Part shown: positions 34,763 through 44,629 of the stretch, one piece after another
How positions within the stretch are numbered: position 1 is the first letter of the stretch
Layout of the letters: every line of letters starts with the position of its first letter
Origin: Cellulosimicrobium sp. Marseille-Q4280
Lineage (GTDB): Bacteria > Actinomycetota > Actinomycetes > Actinomycetales > Cellulomonadaceae
Length of the DNA: 64,000 nucleotides
Reading direction: 5' to 3'
NCBI RefSeq assembly: GCF_943181405.1
Contig: NZ_CALPBY010000003.1
Span: forward strand, 372,001 to 436,000
The notes under the pieces: model-generated
Told to the model about the DNA's origin: nothing
Seen by the model: only the letters and a program-made list of their open reading frames with translations
Databases searched by the model: none
Made by a program: the position numbers and the translations under genes

Positions 34763-37501
34763 TCAGGTGGTCGTGCCGTGCGGGAAGCGTTCGCGCAGCT
34801 GTCGCCGGGACGAGACGCCGAGCTTCTGGAACACCTTGCGCAGGTGGTAGTCGACCGTGTTCGCGCTGATGAACAGCGTCGCCCCGATCTCGGCGTTCGT
34901 CTCCCCCCGCGCGGCGAGCCGGGCGATCGTCTCCTCACGCGGCGTGAGGAGCGACGGCCTCGCGGTCCTGGCTCGCCGTCCCGGCGCCTCGCCGGTCGCC
35001 GCCAGCTCGGTCCGCGCCCTCTCGGCGAACGCCGCGGCTCCGGCGGCCTCGAATGCCGCGAGCGCCGGGCCCAGCCACGCGCGCGCCTCGGCGCGACGTC
35101 GCTCGCGGCGCAGGCTCTCCCCCAGCAGGAGCCTCGACCGTGCCGCCTCGACGGGCGCGCCGGCCTCGTCGAGCGCCTCGGCCGAGGCGTCGAGGAGGTC
35201 CGTCGACCCCGTCCCGGGGGCCACGAGGGCTCGGCACCGCAGGGCGACACCCCGCGCCCAGGGCGACCCGGTGGCGTCCGCGATCCGCTCGACCCGTGCG
35301 ACGTGGCGCTCCGCCTCGCCGTCGTGGCCGCTGCGGACGGCCGCTTCGACGAAGTCCGGGAGCTGCAGCGGCGTGACCTGCAGGAACGGATCGTCCACGA
35401 GCGACCGCAGAGCGACGTAGGCGTCGCGGTAGTGCCCCTGCGCGAGGTCGCGCACCGCGAGCGCCGCCCGCCCGCTCGACTCGACACCGCCGTACCCCGC
35501 CTGCCCGGCGGCCGCCGCCACGGCCTCGACCTGTGCCCGGGGGGCGTCGGTCCAGGCGAGGAACGCGACGTTGACCACCTGCTCGCCGTCGTAGCCGATG
35601 GCGCGACGCAGCTCGCGCACCTGCTCGACGAACTGGCTGGCGCGCCTCGGGGTGCCGCCGCTGAGCTCGGCGAGCGAGGAGATCCACAGACCAGTGTCGA
35701 CCATCTGGAGCGAGCCGGCGTCGCGCGCCGCCTGGGTCACCTGCTCGAGCCACGCCGTGCGGGCCGGCAGGTCCCACAGGGCGGTCGCGAGCGCCACGCC
35801 CGCCGAGGCGTACGAGAGCACGGCGGGCCCCTCGAGCCCTCGCAGCGAGTCCAGGCCGTGCCGCAGCGCGGGCACGGCGTCCTCGGGGTCGTGCAGCACC
35901 AGGGCGCTCAGCGCGCGCAGCACCCGGGACGCCGCGTCGTCGCCGGTCCCCGCGCCGTCGTCGAGACGCCGGCCCAGCTCGTGCAGGGTCGTCCCGCGGC
36001 GGGAGCGCTCGGCCACCAGGGCGTACTCGAACGCGCGGACCAGCGCCTCCCGTTCCCGGTCCGGCTCGTGGCCGCGGAGCTGGTCCGCCGCCCGGAGGAG
36101 GTCGGCGGTCGCGTGGGCGAGCACGTCGGGGTCGCCCGTGAAGAGGCCCTGCGACACCCGGACCGCGGTCACCCGGGCCTGGTCGACCGGCGGGAGGCGC
36201 TCGACCGGGAGCCCGTCGAGCAGGGTGGCTCCGACCTGCGCCGCACCGGCGGCGACGGCCGCCTCCGCGGCCGCGAGGACCCGGCGGTCGTGCGACCGGC
36301 CGGGCGGCGTCAGCTCGGCGGCGCGGGCGAGCACGCGCGCGCGGGAGACGAAGCCTCCCCGGGCGCCGGCGGCGGTCGCGACGGCCTCGAGCCGGTCGGC
36401 GACGGCGGCGTCCTCGCCCACGGTCGCCTTCGACGCGTGCCACGCCGCGAGCTCCGGCAGGTCGCACGCGTCGGCTGCCTCGGACAGCGCGCGGTGGGCG
36501 CGGCGCCGGTCCGGACCGGACGCGGCCCCGTAGGCGGCGGCCCGCAGGAGCGGGTGGCGGAACCGCACGGTCGCGCCGAGGGCGACGAGACCGTGCTCCT
36601 CCGCCTCGTCGGCGGCGCGCGGGTCGACGCCGAGAGCCGCGCACGCCTGCGACACCAGACGCACCGTGCCCGTCGCCTCGGCGGCGGCGACGAGGAGCCA
36701 CTCCTGCACGGCCGGCGAGGTGCGCCGGACCCGCGCGAGGTAGTGGGCCTCGAGGTGCCGGCCGACCGGGACGGGCTCCTCGCCCACGGCCGACGCGCTG
36801 AGCTCCTGGGCGGTGAGCTCGTGCCCCAGGTCGACGAGGGCGAGCGGGTTCCCGCCCGTCGCCCTGACCACGCGCGCGACGACGAGCGGGTCGACGCCGC
36901 CCTCGAGGCTCGCGACGAGGAGCCGCGCACCGGACAGCGGGTCGAGCCCTCGCAGGGGCAGCACCCGGACTCCGGCGAGCACGTCGTCGAGACGGTCGTC
37001 GTCGCGGGACGCCATGAGCAGCGCGACCGGCTCCGCCCCGAGGCGGCGCGCGACGAACGCGAGCACCGCGACCGTCTCGGCGTCGAGCCAGTGCACGTCG
37101 TCGACGACGCACACGAGCGGTCGCTCACGCGAGGCCGCCGAGAGGAGCTCGAGCACGCCGAGCCCGACGAGGAAGCGGTCCGGCGCCGTCCCGTCGGGCC
37201 GTCCGAGCACCGACCGCAGCGCGTCGCGGTAGGGCGCGGCGAGTCCGTCGACGAGGGCGTGCCACGGGCCGGTCAGACGGTGGAGACCGGCGTAGGCGAT
37301 CCCGGACTCCGCCTCGTACCCGTCGACGCGCACGACGCCGACGCCGTCGAGCTCGGCGGTCGACGCCGCGAGGAGAGCGGACTTGCCGATGCCCGCCTCG
37401 CCGTGGACGACCAGAGCACCCGCGATGCCGTTCCGCGCGTCGCGCACGAGCGTCGCCACCTGGTGCAGCTCGTCGTCCCGTCCGAGCAGGTCCTCCGGCA
37501 T
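34763..37501 (-). CDS. Large ATP-binding LuxR-family regulator (LAL/MalT-like)
   Basis: STAND-type transcription factor of 912 aa. The AAA/NACHT-like ATPase has Walker [12 protein letters not shown] (about residue 35) and Walker [12 protein letters not shown] (about 130). A long helical repeat (TPR-like) region spans about 330-820. The C-terminal LuxR HTH is [45 protein letters not shown] (about 848-900). These regulators activate catabolic or secondary-metabolism genes on sensing a ligand or protein. The hydrolase pair downstream on the same strand is a plausible target. An inverted repeat lies just upstream of the ATG. Confidence 0.93.
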   Translation of the reverse strand: MPEDLLGRDDELHQVATLVRDARNGIAGALVVHGEAGIGKSALLAASTAELDGVGVVRVDGYEAESGIAYAGLHRLTGPWHALVDGLAAPYRDALRSVLGRPDGTAPDRFLVGLGVLELLSAASRERPLVCVVDDVHWLDAETVAVLAFVARRLGAEPVALLMASRDDDRLDDVLAGVRVLPLRGLDPLSGARLLVASLEGGVDPLVVARVVRATGGNPLALVDLGHELTAQELSASAVGEEPVPVGRHLEAHYLARVRRTSPAVQEWLLVAAAEATGTVRLVSQACAALGVDPRAADEAEEHGLVALGATVRFRHPLLRAAAYGAASGPDRRRAHRALSEAADACDLPELAAWHASKATVGEDAAVADRLEAVATAAGARGGFVSRARVLARAAELTPPGRSHDRRVLAAAEAAVAAGAAQVGATLLDGLPVERLPPVDQARVTAVRVSQGLFTGDPDVLAHATADLLRAADQLRGHEPDREREALVRAFEYALVAERSRRGTTLHELGRRLDDGAGTGDDAASRVLRALSALVLHDPEDAVPALRHGLDSLRGLEGPAVLSYASAGVALATALWDLPARTAWLEQVTQAARDAGSLQMVDTGLWISSLAELSGGTPRRASQFVEQVRELRRAIGYDGEQVVNVAFLAWTDAPRAQVEAVAAAAGQAGYGGVESSGRAALAVRDLAQGHYRDAYVALRSLVDDPFLQVTPLQLPDFVEAAVRSGHDGEAERHVARVERIADATGSPWARGVALRCRALVAPGTGSTDLLDASAEALDEAGAPVEAARSRLLLGESLRRERRRAEARAWLGPALAAFEAAGAAAFAERARTELAATGEAPGRRARTARPSLLTPREETIARLAARGETNAEIGATLFISANTVDYHLRKVFQKLGVSSRRQLRERFPHGTTT

Positions 37502-37516
37502 GGCACCGAGGTCCTT

Positions 37517-37553
37517 CCGTCAGGAGCGCGGACGCTCTGCCTGGTCCTGACGG
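37517..37553. promoter_or_regulatory. Inverted repeat upstream of the LAL regulator
   Basis: CCGTCAGGA and TCCTGACGG are perfect 9-bp arms separated by 19 nt, beginning 16 nt upstream of the regulator ATG. It may be a dimeric operator or a 5'-UTR hairpin. Confidence 0.5.
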
Positions 37554-37675
37554 GAGCGTAGCGACCGGTCCCCCTCTGCGACACCCCTGCGGGGTCGCGA
37601 CCTGCGGCGATGAGTTCTGCCCGGGGTCACCGTCTACCCCCTCGAGACCATCGCCCCACCCTCCCGAGGAGAGCC

Positions 37676-38083
37676 ATGAGCACCCAGATCTTCGTCAACC
37701 TGCCCGTCAAGGACCTCGACGCGTCCAAGGCGTTCTACACCGCGCTCGGTTACTCGGTGAACGAGCAGTTCACGGACGAGAACGCGTCGTCGATCGTCAT
37801 CAGCGACGCGATCTACGTGATGCTCCTCACGGCGGAGTTCGCCAAGCAGTTCACGAACAAGTCGATCGCGGACGCCACCTCGACGACCGAGGTCATCAAC
37901 GCGCTCGGCGTGGAGAGCCGGGAGGCCGTCGACCGCATCGCCGACGCCGCGTTCGCCGCGGGCGCGACGGCGGTCAAGGACCCGCAGGAGGAGGGCGGCT
38001 TCATGTACTCGCGCAGCTTCGCGGACCCGGACGGTCACCAGTGGGAGGTCCTGTACATGGACCCGAGCGCGCTCGAGGGCTGA
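37676..38083 (+). CDS. VOC-family glyoxalase-like protein
   Basis: Cytoplasmic protein of 135 aa with the vicinal oxygen chelate fold. The N-terminal module is IFVNLPVKDLDASKAFYTALGYSVNEQFTDENASSIVISDAIYVMLL and the C-terminal module is FMYSRSFADPDGHQWEVLYMDPSALEG. The latter carries the His-Glu positions usually used for metal. The group is often annotated as a lactoylglutathione lyase relative, but the substrate is unknown. GAGGAGAG precedes the ATG. It is followed by a quinone oxidoreductase-like gene after 43 bp. Confidence 0.9.
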   Translation: MSTQIFVNLPVKDLDASKAFYTALGYSVNEQFTDENASSIVISDAIYVMLLTAEFAKQFTNKSIADATSTTEVINALGVESREAVDRIADAAFAAGATAVKDPQEEGGFMYSRSFADPDGHQWEVLYMDPSALEG

Positions 38084-38099
38084 GACCTCCGGGAATCGA

Positions 38100-38142
38100 A
38101 CGTGATGGCTCGCCGTTGCCGCCCGTATGCGAGCCATCACGT
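38100..38142. promoter_or_regulatory. 14-bp perfect inverted repeat spanning the reductase start codon
   Basis: Arms 38100-38113 and 38129-38142 are perfect complements separated by 15 nt. The right arm starts at the last base of the ATG (38127-38129) and covers codons 2-6. As RNA it would hold the initiation region in a hairpin; as DNA it could be an operator. It may also act as terminator of the VOC gene. Confidence 0.7.
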
Positions 38143-39062
38143 ACTCCCGCTACGGCGGTCCCGACGTCCTCGAGCTCACGGAGCTCCCCACGCCCAAGGT
38201 GGGCCCGGACTCCGTGCTCGTCCGCGTGCGCGCCGCGAGCGTCAACCCTGTCGACTGGAAGGTCCGCGAGGGCTACCTCGACCAGGTCATGGACGCGGCG
38301 TTCCCGGTGGTGCCGGGCTGGGACGTCGCGGGCGTCGTCGAGCAGGTCGGCCTCGACACCCCCGAGTACCAGGTCGGCGACGAGGTGTACGGCTACGTGC
38401 GCAAGGACGTCGTGGGCGGCGAGGTCTCGGGCGGCACGTTCGCCGAGCTCGTCGCGGCACCGGTGCGCACCCTCGCGCACAAGCCCGCGGCCTGGTCGTT
38501 CGAGGAGGCCGCTGCCGTCCCGCTCGCCGGTCTCACGGCGTACCAGACCATCCGTCGCACGGGCGTCCAGCCCGGCCAGACCGTGCTCGTGCACGCGGCG
38601 GCCGGTGGTGTCGGGTCCTTCGCGGTGCAGGTCGCACGCTCGGTGGGCGCGCGCGTGATCGGCACCGCGTCTGAGAAGAACCACGACTTCCTGCGCTCGC
38701 TCGGCGCGGAGCCGGTGACGTACGGGGACGGTCTGGCGGACCGCGTCCGGGCGCTGGCTCCCGAGGGCGTCGACGTCGTTCTCGACTACGTGGGCGGCGA
38801 CGCGCTCGACTCCGTCCCGGACGTCCTGCGCGACGGCGGCACGGTCGCGTCGATCACCGACGCCCGGGCGCGCGACGAGCTCGGCGGTCACTACGTCTGG
38901 GTCCGGCCCGACTCCGCCGACCTCGCCGAGCTCGCACGGCTCGGCGACGCGGGGGTGCTGCGCCCCGAGGTGGCCGAGGTCTTCGACCTCGCGGACGCGG
39001 CCGCGGCGCACGAGCTCAGCGCGTCGGGACACGTGCGCGGCAAGGTCGTCGTCCGCGTCTGA
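38127..39062 (+). CDS. Zinc-independent alcohol dehydrogenase/quinone oxidoreductase (MDR family)
   Basis: NADPH-dependent medium-chain reductase of 311 aa, zeta-crystallin-like. The N-terminal GroES-like domain starts MRAITYSRYGGPDVLELTELPTPKVGPDSVLVRVRAASVNPVDWKVREG. The nucleotide-binding motif is AAAGGVGSFAVQVARSVGARVIGTASEKNHDFLRSLGA (about 150-190). No catalytic zinc Cys/His set is visible. It probably reduces quinones or enals. A 14-bp inverted repeat overlaps its start and no Shine-Dalgarno is visible, so expression may be controlled at initiation. Confidence 0.9.
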   Translation: MRAITYSRYGGPDVLELTELPTPKVGPDSVLVRVRAASVNPVDWKVREGYLDQVMDAAFPVVPGWDVAGVVEQVGLDTPEYQVGDEVYGYVRKDVVGGEVSGGTFAELVAAPVRTLAHKPAAWSFEEAAAVPLAGLTAYQTIRRTGVQPGQTVLVHAAAGGVGSFAVQVARSVGARVIGTASEKNHDFLRSLGAEPVTYGDGLADRVRALAPEGVDVVLDYVGGDALDSVPDVLRDGGTVASITDARARDELGGHYVWVRPDSADLAELARLGDAGVLRPEVAEVFDLADAAAAHELSASGHVRGKVVVRV

Positions 39063-39076
39063 CCGAGCGCGGAGCG

Positions 39077-39104
39077 CCCTCACGGACCGGCCCTCACGGA
39101 CCGG
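39077..39104. repeat. 14-bp direct repeat between reductase and cupin genes
   Basis: Two exact tandem copies of GCCCTCACGGACCG (39077-39090 and 39091-39104). A third, shorter copy occurs inside the end of the cupin gene near 39130. It is probably a local duplication. Confidence 0.65.
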
Positions 39105-39115
39105 ACGTCGCGGGA

Positions 39116-39496
39116 TCAGGCGTCGGGGAGCTCACGGACCGGCGACGTGAGCTCCCCGCCGGCGTCGCCCGTGTTCACGGTGCCCTGCCGCTCGACGAGC
39201 ACGACGGCCGTCTCGACGGCGGCGCGGGGGCGGTGCTCCACGCCGCGCGGCACGACCAGCACGTCGTGCGGCCCGAGGACGACAGGGCGCTCGACGCCGT
39301 CCTCGCGCAGGTCGACCGTCAGCTCGCCCGCGAGCACGAGGAACAGCTCGTCCGTCTCGGGGTGCGTGTGCCAGACGAACTCGCCGAGCACCTTGACGAC
39401 CTTGACGTCGTCGTCGTTGACGCTCGCCACGCGGTGCGGCTGCCAGTGGCCGTCGAACGCGTCGAGGGCGGCGAGGAGGTTGCGGGCACCGGTCAT
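39116..39496 (-). CDS. Cupin-domain protein
   Basis: Single-domain cupin of 126 aa. Motif 1 is FVWHTHPETDELFLVLAGELTVDL (His-His-Glu metal ligands) and motif 2 is PHDVLVVPRGVEHRPRA (His). This is a mononuclear-metal beta-barrel of the sort used as small isomerases, dioxygenases or stress proteins; the substrate is unknown. GGCAGGG lies about 9 nt before the ATG at 39496; a GTG two codons earlier is too close to it. It is divergent from the M24 peptidase with a 59-bp gap. Confidence 0.9.
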   Translation of the reverse strand: MTGARNLLAALDAFDGHWQPHRVASVNDDDVKVVKVLGEFVWHTHPETDELFLVLAGELTVDLREDGVERPVVLGPHDVLVVPRGVEHRPRAAVETAVVLVERQGTVNTGDAGGELTSPVRELPDA

Positions 39497-39555
39497 GCCC
39501 ACACCCTGCCACGCGCCGTCGTGCCCGGACGTCCTCCTGGTGCCACGCTTGCCCC

Positions 39556-40749
39556 ATGAGCAGCAGCCCGACGTCGCCCGCGCACCCCACCGCGTTCGGA
39601 CCCGAGGTCTACGCGACGCGGCGCGTCCGCGCGGCGGAGCAGGCGCGCGCGGCCGGGCTCGCCGGCCTCCTCGTGTCCCCCGGCCCCGAGCTGGCCTACT
39701 TCACCGGGTACACCCCGACCACGGTCACCGAGCGCCTCACCCTCTTGGCGATCCCGGCGACGCTCCCGGACGCCGGGGAGGCTGCCGTGGTCGTGCCGCT
39801 GCTGGAGCGCGGCGACCTGCTGCGCGGCGCGGGGACGGACGGCCTGGAGGTCGTGCCGTGGCGCGACGGCGACGACGAGCACTCGACGGCCGCGCGGCTC
39901 CTGGACCCCGCGGGGTCGTACGCGGTCTCCGACTCGACGTGGGCGCTGCACGTGCTCGGCCTGCAGCGCACGCTCCCGGACGCGCGGTTCGTCGCGTTCA
40001 CGCACGCGCTGCCGATGCTGCGCGCGGTCAAGGACACCGCCGAGATCGAGCGGCTCGCCGCCGCCGGTGCCGCCGCCGACGCCGCGTTCGCCGACGTCCT
40101 GCAGGTGCCGTTCGCGGGCAGGCGAGAGACCGAGGTCGCCGCGGACCTCGACCGCTTCCTGCGCGACCACGGCCACGAGCAGGTCGACTTCACGCTCGTC
40201 TGCTCGGGGCCGAACGGCGCCGACCCGCACCACGAGGCCGACGACCGCGTCATCGAGCCCGGGGACATGATCGTCCTGGACTTCGGCGGGCTGCGGGACG
40301 GGTACGGGTCGGACACGAGCCGCACGGTCCTGGTCGCCGGTGGCCCGCCGGACGGCACGGGCGAGGCCGCGCTCGCCGAGCAGCGCGAGGTGTACGACGT
40401 CGTGCGTCGCGCGCAGCAGGCCGGGGTCGACGCGGTGCGTCCCGGCGCGACGTGCCAGGACGTCGACCGCGCGGCCCGTGCCGTCATCACCGACGCGGGC
40501 TACGGCGAGTTCTTCGTGCACCGCACGGGCCACGGCATCGGCACGACGACGCACGAGCCGCCGTACATGGTCGAGGGCGAGGAACGGGCGATCGAGCCCG
40601 GCATGTGCTTCTCCGTCGAGCCGGGCGTCTACCTGCCGGGCCGGTTCGGGGTCCGGATCGAGGACATCGTCGTCGCGTTCCCTCCCGACGCGCCCGACGG
40701 CGCCCGTCGCCTCAACACCTCGACGCACGACCTCCAGGTCGTCTCCTGA
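39556..40749 (+). CDS. M24-family aminopeptidase (Xaa-Pro dipeptidase-like)
   Basis: Pita-bread metallopeptidase of 397 aa with a creatinase-type N-terminal domain (1 to about 150) and catalytic domain (about 160-390). All five metal ligands are visible: Asp in VLDFGG, Asp in GSDTSR, His in HRTGHGIG, Glu in FSVEPGVYLPG and Glu in VRIEDIV. It presumably cleaves Xaa-Pro peptides in the cytoplasm. There is no ribosome site before the ATG; a CACGCT hexamer lies 7 nt upstream, consistent with a leaderless mRNA. A hairpin terminator follows. Confidence 0.93.
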   Translation: MSSSPTSPAHPTAFGPEVYATRRVRAAEQARAAGLAGLLVSPGPELAYFTGYTPTTVTERLTLLAIPATLPDAGEAAVVVPLLERGDLLRGAGTDGLEVVPWRDGDDEHSTAARLLDPAGSYAVSDSTWALHVLGLQRTLPDARFVAFTHALPMLRAVKDTAEIERLAAAGAAADAAFADVLQVPFAGRRETEVAADLDRFLRDHGHEQVDFTLVCSGPNGADPHHEADDRVIEPGDMIVLDFGGLRDGYGSDTSRTVLVAGGPPDGTGEAALAEQREVYDVVRRAQQAGVDAVRPGATCQDVDRAARAVITDAGYGEFFVHRTGHGIGTTTHEPPYMVEGEERAIEPGMCFSVEPGVYLPGRFGVRIEDIVVAFPPDAPDGARRLNTSTHDLQVVS

Positions 40750-40761
40750 GCATCGTCTCCC

Positions 40762-40802
40762 GAGCCGTGCTCGCTCGGCGGGGTCGTCCCGCTGCACGGC
40801 TC
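40762..40802. terminator. Hairpin between M24 peptidase and MFS genes
   Basis: Perfect 9-bp arms GAGCCGTGC and GCACGGCTC (40762-40770 and 40794-40802) enclose a 23-nt loop that contains a second 5-bp stem. It lies between convergent genes. Confidence 0.65.
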
Positions 40803-40824
40803 CCGCGGCACGGCAGCGCCCCGT

Positions 40825-42213
40825 TCACGCGCGCGGGGCCGAGCCGCCGCGCACGTGCTCGTTGCGGATGCCGACCCAGCTGAGCACACCGCCGAGGAAC
40901 AGCAGCGCCGCGGTGACGACGAGCGAGCGGTGGAACCCGTCGAGGTCGAGGACCCCGCCGACGATCACCCCGGCGAACGCGATCACGACCAGCCCGGCCA
41001 CGCGCGACACGGCGTTGTTCGCTGCGGACCCGATGCCGGCGTCGGACGCCGGGATGGACCCGAGGATCGCGGACGTGAGGGGCGCGACCGTCATCGCGAG
41101 CCCCAGCCCGAAGAGCACCATGCCCGGCAGGACCTGGGTGACGTACACGGCGTCGTCGGTCGTCGTGAGCAGGAGCAGGTAGCCCACGCCACCCACGACC
41201 GGCCCGACCGTCATGAACAGGCGTGGCCCGTAGCGGCCCGCGAGCGCCCCGAACCGGGTCGAGAGCGCGAGCAGCAGCAGCGTGATCGGCACCTGGGCGA
41301 GACCCGCCTGCGTCGCGCTGTAGCCGCCGACCTGCTGGAGGAACACCGTGACGACGAACCCGCCGAAGTAGAGCGCGCCGTAGATCGCGGCCGTCGCCAG
41401 GTTGCCCCAGGCGAAGTTGCGCACCCTGAACAGCCGCGGCGGGAGCATCGGGTCCGGGGCACGGAGCTCCCAGACGACGAACGTGACGAGACACGCCACG
41501 CCGACGAGAGCCGGCCCCCACACCACCGGGCTCGACCACCCGAAGCGGCCCTGCTCGATGAGCGCGAACACGGTCCCGGCGAGGCCGACGGCCGCGAGGG
41601 TGGCGCCGAGCGTGTCGATCCGCCGTCCCGCCGCGGAGCCCTCCTCGGCGGCGCTCCGCGGGATCCCGCGCAGGAGCCACAGCGTCGCCGCGACGGGGAC
41701 CACGTTGATCCAGAAGACCCAGCGCCACGAGAACGCGTCGACGAGGACGCCGCCGAGCAGCGGCCCGACGATCGACGCCGTGCTCGTCCACGCGGTCCAG
41801 GAGCCGATGGCGCGGGACTGCCGCTCGCCGTCGAACGTGGAGATGATCATGGCGAGGGAGCTCGGGACGAGCAGCGCCCCGGCGACGCCCTGGAGGCCGC
41901 GCGCGACGACGAGGAACAGCCCGTCCGGCGCGAGCGCGCACGCGACGGAGGTCACCGCGAAGCCGACGAGGCCGACGGCCATGACGCGGCGCCGGCCGTG
42001 GACGTCCGACAGCGACCCGGCGAGGAGGATGAGCGACCCGAGCGTGATCATGTACGCGTCGACGACCCACTGCTGCAGCGCGAGCCCCGTGACAGGGCCG
42101 GTCGTGAGCTCGTCGGAGATCGCGGGCAGCGCGACGTTGACCACCGAGCCGTCGAGGAACGAGACGAACGACGCGAGGATCGCGACCACCAGCACGCGCT
42201 GCGGCACCGTCAC
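40825..42213 (-). CDS. DHA2-type MFS multidrug efflux transporter
   Basis: A 14-helix drug:H+ antiporter of about 462 aa. TM1 motif D1 is FVSFLDGSVVNVALPAIS, motif A is DVHGRRRVMAVGL, and motif C is in RGLQGVAGALLVPSSLAMI; FSWRWVFWINVVP follows in TM6. I prefer the GTG at 42213, which has GGGGGAT about 10 nt upstream. An ATG at 42264 is in frame, but it overlaps the TetR operator and has no ribosome site. The divergent TetR gene starts 76 bp away and probably represses this pump. Confidence 0.88.
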   Translation of the reverse strand: MTVPQRVLVVAILASFVSFLDGSVVNVALPAISDELTTGPVTGLALQQWVVDAYMITLGSLILLAGSLSDVHGRRRVMAVGLVGFAVTSVACALAPDGLFLVVARGLQGVAGALLVPSSLAMIISTFDGERQSRAIGSWTAWTSTASIVGPLLGGVLVDAFSWRWVFWINVVPVAATLWLLRGIPRSAAEEGSAAGRRIDTLGATLAAVGLAGTVFALIEQGRFGWSSPVVWGPALVGVACLVTFVVWELRAPDPMLPPRLFRVRNFAWGNLATAAIYGALYFGGFVVTVFLQQVGGYSATQAGLAQVPITLLLLALSTRFGALAGRYGPRLFMTVGPVVGGVGYLLLLTTTDDAVYVTQVLPGMVLFGLGLAMTVAPLTSAILGSIPASDAGIGSAANNAVSRVAGLVVIAFAGVIVGGVLDLDGFHRSLVVTAALLFLGGVLSWVGIRNEHVRGGSAPRA

Positions 42214-42261
42214 CGCACCACGATCCCCCGCTGCGCGGGGGTCTGCATCTCGTCTCGACGC

Positions 42262-42281
42262 CATACCTTGAGGTAGGTATG
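42262..42281. promoter_or_regulatory. TetR operator between MFS and TetR-PNPOx-MDMPI operon
   Basis: CATACCT-N6-AGGTATG: perfect 7-bp arms with a 6-bp spacer. It ends 8 nt before the TetR ATG. It also covers the in-frame ATG at 42264, which argues that the pump starts at 42213. Confidence 0.75.
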
Positions 42282-42289
42282 CTGCGGGC

Positions 42290-42892
42290 ATGATCTCGAC
42301 GAGCGCGCGGGACCGCCTCGTGGCCGCGGCGGAGGACCTCTTCTGGGCACAGGGGGTGGGCGCGACGAGCCCGCGACAGGTGCTCGACGCGAGCGGAGTG
42401 GGGCAGGGCAGCCTCTACCACCACTTCCCGTCGAAGCACGACCTCGCGAGCGCGGCGGTGCACGCGACCACGAGCGGCGCTCTCGACGCCGCCCGCCGGG
42501 ACCTCGATCGCCCCGGCACCGCTCGCGACCGCCTCGTCCGCTACCTCGAGCGCCCCCGGCCCGCGCTCGCCGGCTGCAGGGTCGGCCGGCTCGTGAGCGA
42601 CCAGGCCGTCATGGACGACGCCGCCCTCACCGCCGACGTGCGGGCCTACTTCGTCGGCCTCGTGGACCTCGTCACCGCCGTCCTGCGCGAGGACGGGCTG
42701 CCCGCCGACGCGGCCCGGGACCGCGCGCTCGCCGCGGTCGCGATCGTGCAGGGCGGGTACGTCCTCGCCCGCGCGCTCGACGACCCCGACGCCATGGCCG
42801 GCGCGGTCCGCGGGTTCGTCGCGCTCCTCGACGCCGATGGCAGACCCCTCACCGCCAGCACTCCCGCGCCAGACGACCCGGAGGACGCATGA
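42290..42892 (+). CDS. TetR-family repressor
   Basis: Repressor of 200 aa with HTH segment PRQVLDASGVGQGSLYHHFPSKHDLASAAV (about 26-55) and a helical ligand domain containing Cys in LAGCRVGRLVSDQAVMDD, a segment typical of the YxaF/LmrA-like group. It is first in a three-gene operon: its TGA overlaps the next ATG by 4 nt. It is divergent from a DHA2 efflux gene, and the palindrome at 42262-42281 is the likely operator for both directions. Confidence 0.92.
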   Translation: MISTSARDRLVAAAEDLFWAQGVGATSPRQVLDASGVGQGSLYHHFPSKHDLASAAVHATTSGALDAARRDLDRPGTARDRLVRYLERPRPALAGCRVGRLVSDQAVMDDAALTADVRAYFVGLVDLVTAVLREDGLPADAARDRALAAVAIVQGGYVLARALDDPDAMAGAVRGFVALLDADGRPLTASTPAPDDPEDA

Positions 42893-43616
42893 CCGACGGC
42901 ACCGACGGCACCGACAACACCGACAGGACCGACAGGACCGACAGCCCGACGCTGCGCGACCGGCTCCGCGCCCTGCCCGTGCTCGGCCCCGACCTGCCCG
43001 GTCTCGCCGTGGACGCGGCACCCGACGATCCCGTGACGCTGTTCGTCGACTGGCTCCAGGACGCGATCGACGCCGGCGTTCCCGCCCCCCACGCCGCGAC
43101 CCTGTCGACCGCCGACGCCGGCGGCCGCGTCGACGCCCGGACCCTGATCCTCAAGGACGTCGGCCCGGGCGGGTGGGCCTTCGCGACGCGCTCCGACTCC
43201 CCCAAGGGCATCGCGCTCGCGCAGAACCCGAACGCGGCGCTGACGTTCCTGTGGCGCGAGCGCGGCAGGCAGGTCCGCGTGCGCGGCCCGGTCGTGCCGC
43301 TCGGTGCCGAGGTGTCGGCGGCCGACTTCCTCGCCCGGTCCGACTTCTCGCGCGCGACGGCGCTCGCGGGGCAGCAGAGCACGACCCTCGCCTCGCGGGC
43401 GCAGTACCGCGCGGCGTGGGACGCGGCTCTCGCCCGCGTGCGCACCGAGCCGGAGCTCGTGCTCGACGCCTGGACCGCGTACGCGCTCGAGGCCACGACG
43501 GTCGAGTTCTGGGCGTCGTCGCCGGGCGACGGCCAGACCCGCCTGCGCTACACCACGTCGGCGACGCCTCCGTCGCCCGACGACCCTCCCTCCCCCGGCT
43601 GGACGAAGGAGCTCCT

Positions 43617-43626
<10 letters not shown>
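42889..43626 (+). CDS. Pyridoxamine 5'-phosphate oxidase family protein (PdxH-like)
   Basis: FMN-binding split-barrel protein of 245 aa. After a repetitive start (TDG/TDN/TDR units), the domain runs from about 45: VTLFVDWLQDAIDAGVPAPHAATLSTADAGGRVDARTLILKDVG, then FATRSDSPKGIALAQNPNAALTFLWRERGRQVRVRGPV. A C-terminal dimerisation segment (EFWASSPGDGQTRLRYT) matches PdxH only loosely, so the substrate may differ from pyridoxamine phosphate. It overlaps the TetR gene by 4 nt and the MDMPI gene by 10 nt, so all three are coupled. Confidence 0.86.
42892..42945 (+). repeat. Six 9-bp ACCGACNNN units at the 5' end of the PNPOx gene
   Basis: Six in-frame 9-bp units encode (TD-G/N/R/S)6 immediately after the start codon. 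Copy changes would be in frame. Confidence 0.85.
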
Positions 43627-44401
<775 letters not shown>

Positions 44402-44405
<4 letters not shown>

Positions 44406-44540
44406 TACCGCGGTCGGGCGAAGCAGTACCGGGTCGCGCGAAGTAGTACCGCTCTGCCGCGAAGTAGTACCGCGGTCGCGCGAGGTACTACCCGCGCAGG
44501 ACCGGGGTGCTACCTCGGCGAGCTGCGGTACTACCTCGGC
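44402..44540. repeat. Seven-unit inverted array of the GTAGTACC/GGTACTACC element
   Basis: Four units in one orientation begin at 44402, 44423, 44443 and 44464. Three in the opposite orientation follow at 44484, 44506 and 44527. Spacing is 20-22 bp throughout. The first unit contains the TAG stop of the MDMPI gene. As RNA the two halves could pair into a long imperfect hairpin; the closest pair has GTAGTACC and GGTACTAC arms. It occupies the first 140 bp of the 224-bp gap before mqo. Confidence 0.9.
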
Positions 44541-44597
44541 GTCCGGGACCTTGGTCCCCGAGGAATGTGACGCACGCCCGTGACGCACCGCACACTT

Positions 44598-44623
44598 TGT
44601 GCACTCTGTCACAAGCGTAGAAT
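44598..44623 (+). promoter_or_regulatory. mqo promoter with CRP/GlxR-like site
   Basis: TGTGC-ACTCTG-TCACA (44598-44613) matches the CRP/GlxR consensus TGTGA-N6-TCACA at all but one position. A -10 TAGAAT (44618-44623) follows and ends 6 nt before the GTG, implying a leaderless mRNA. The CRP-like site covers the -35 region, so direct control by cAMP-CRP is plausible, more likely repression from this position. Confidence 0.75.
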
Positions 44624-44629
44624 CGCACC

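Noticed and set aside
33813-37501. Natural-product gene cluster around the large LuxR regulator
   Set aside because: No polyketide, peptide synthetase, terpene or RiPP genes are nearby; only two stand-alone hydrolases.
42262-42264. ATG at 42264 as start of the DHA2 pump
   Set aside because: It lies inside the TetR operator with no ribosome site; the GTG at 42213 has a purine-rich site and leaves room for a promoter.
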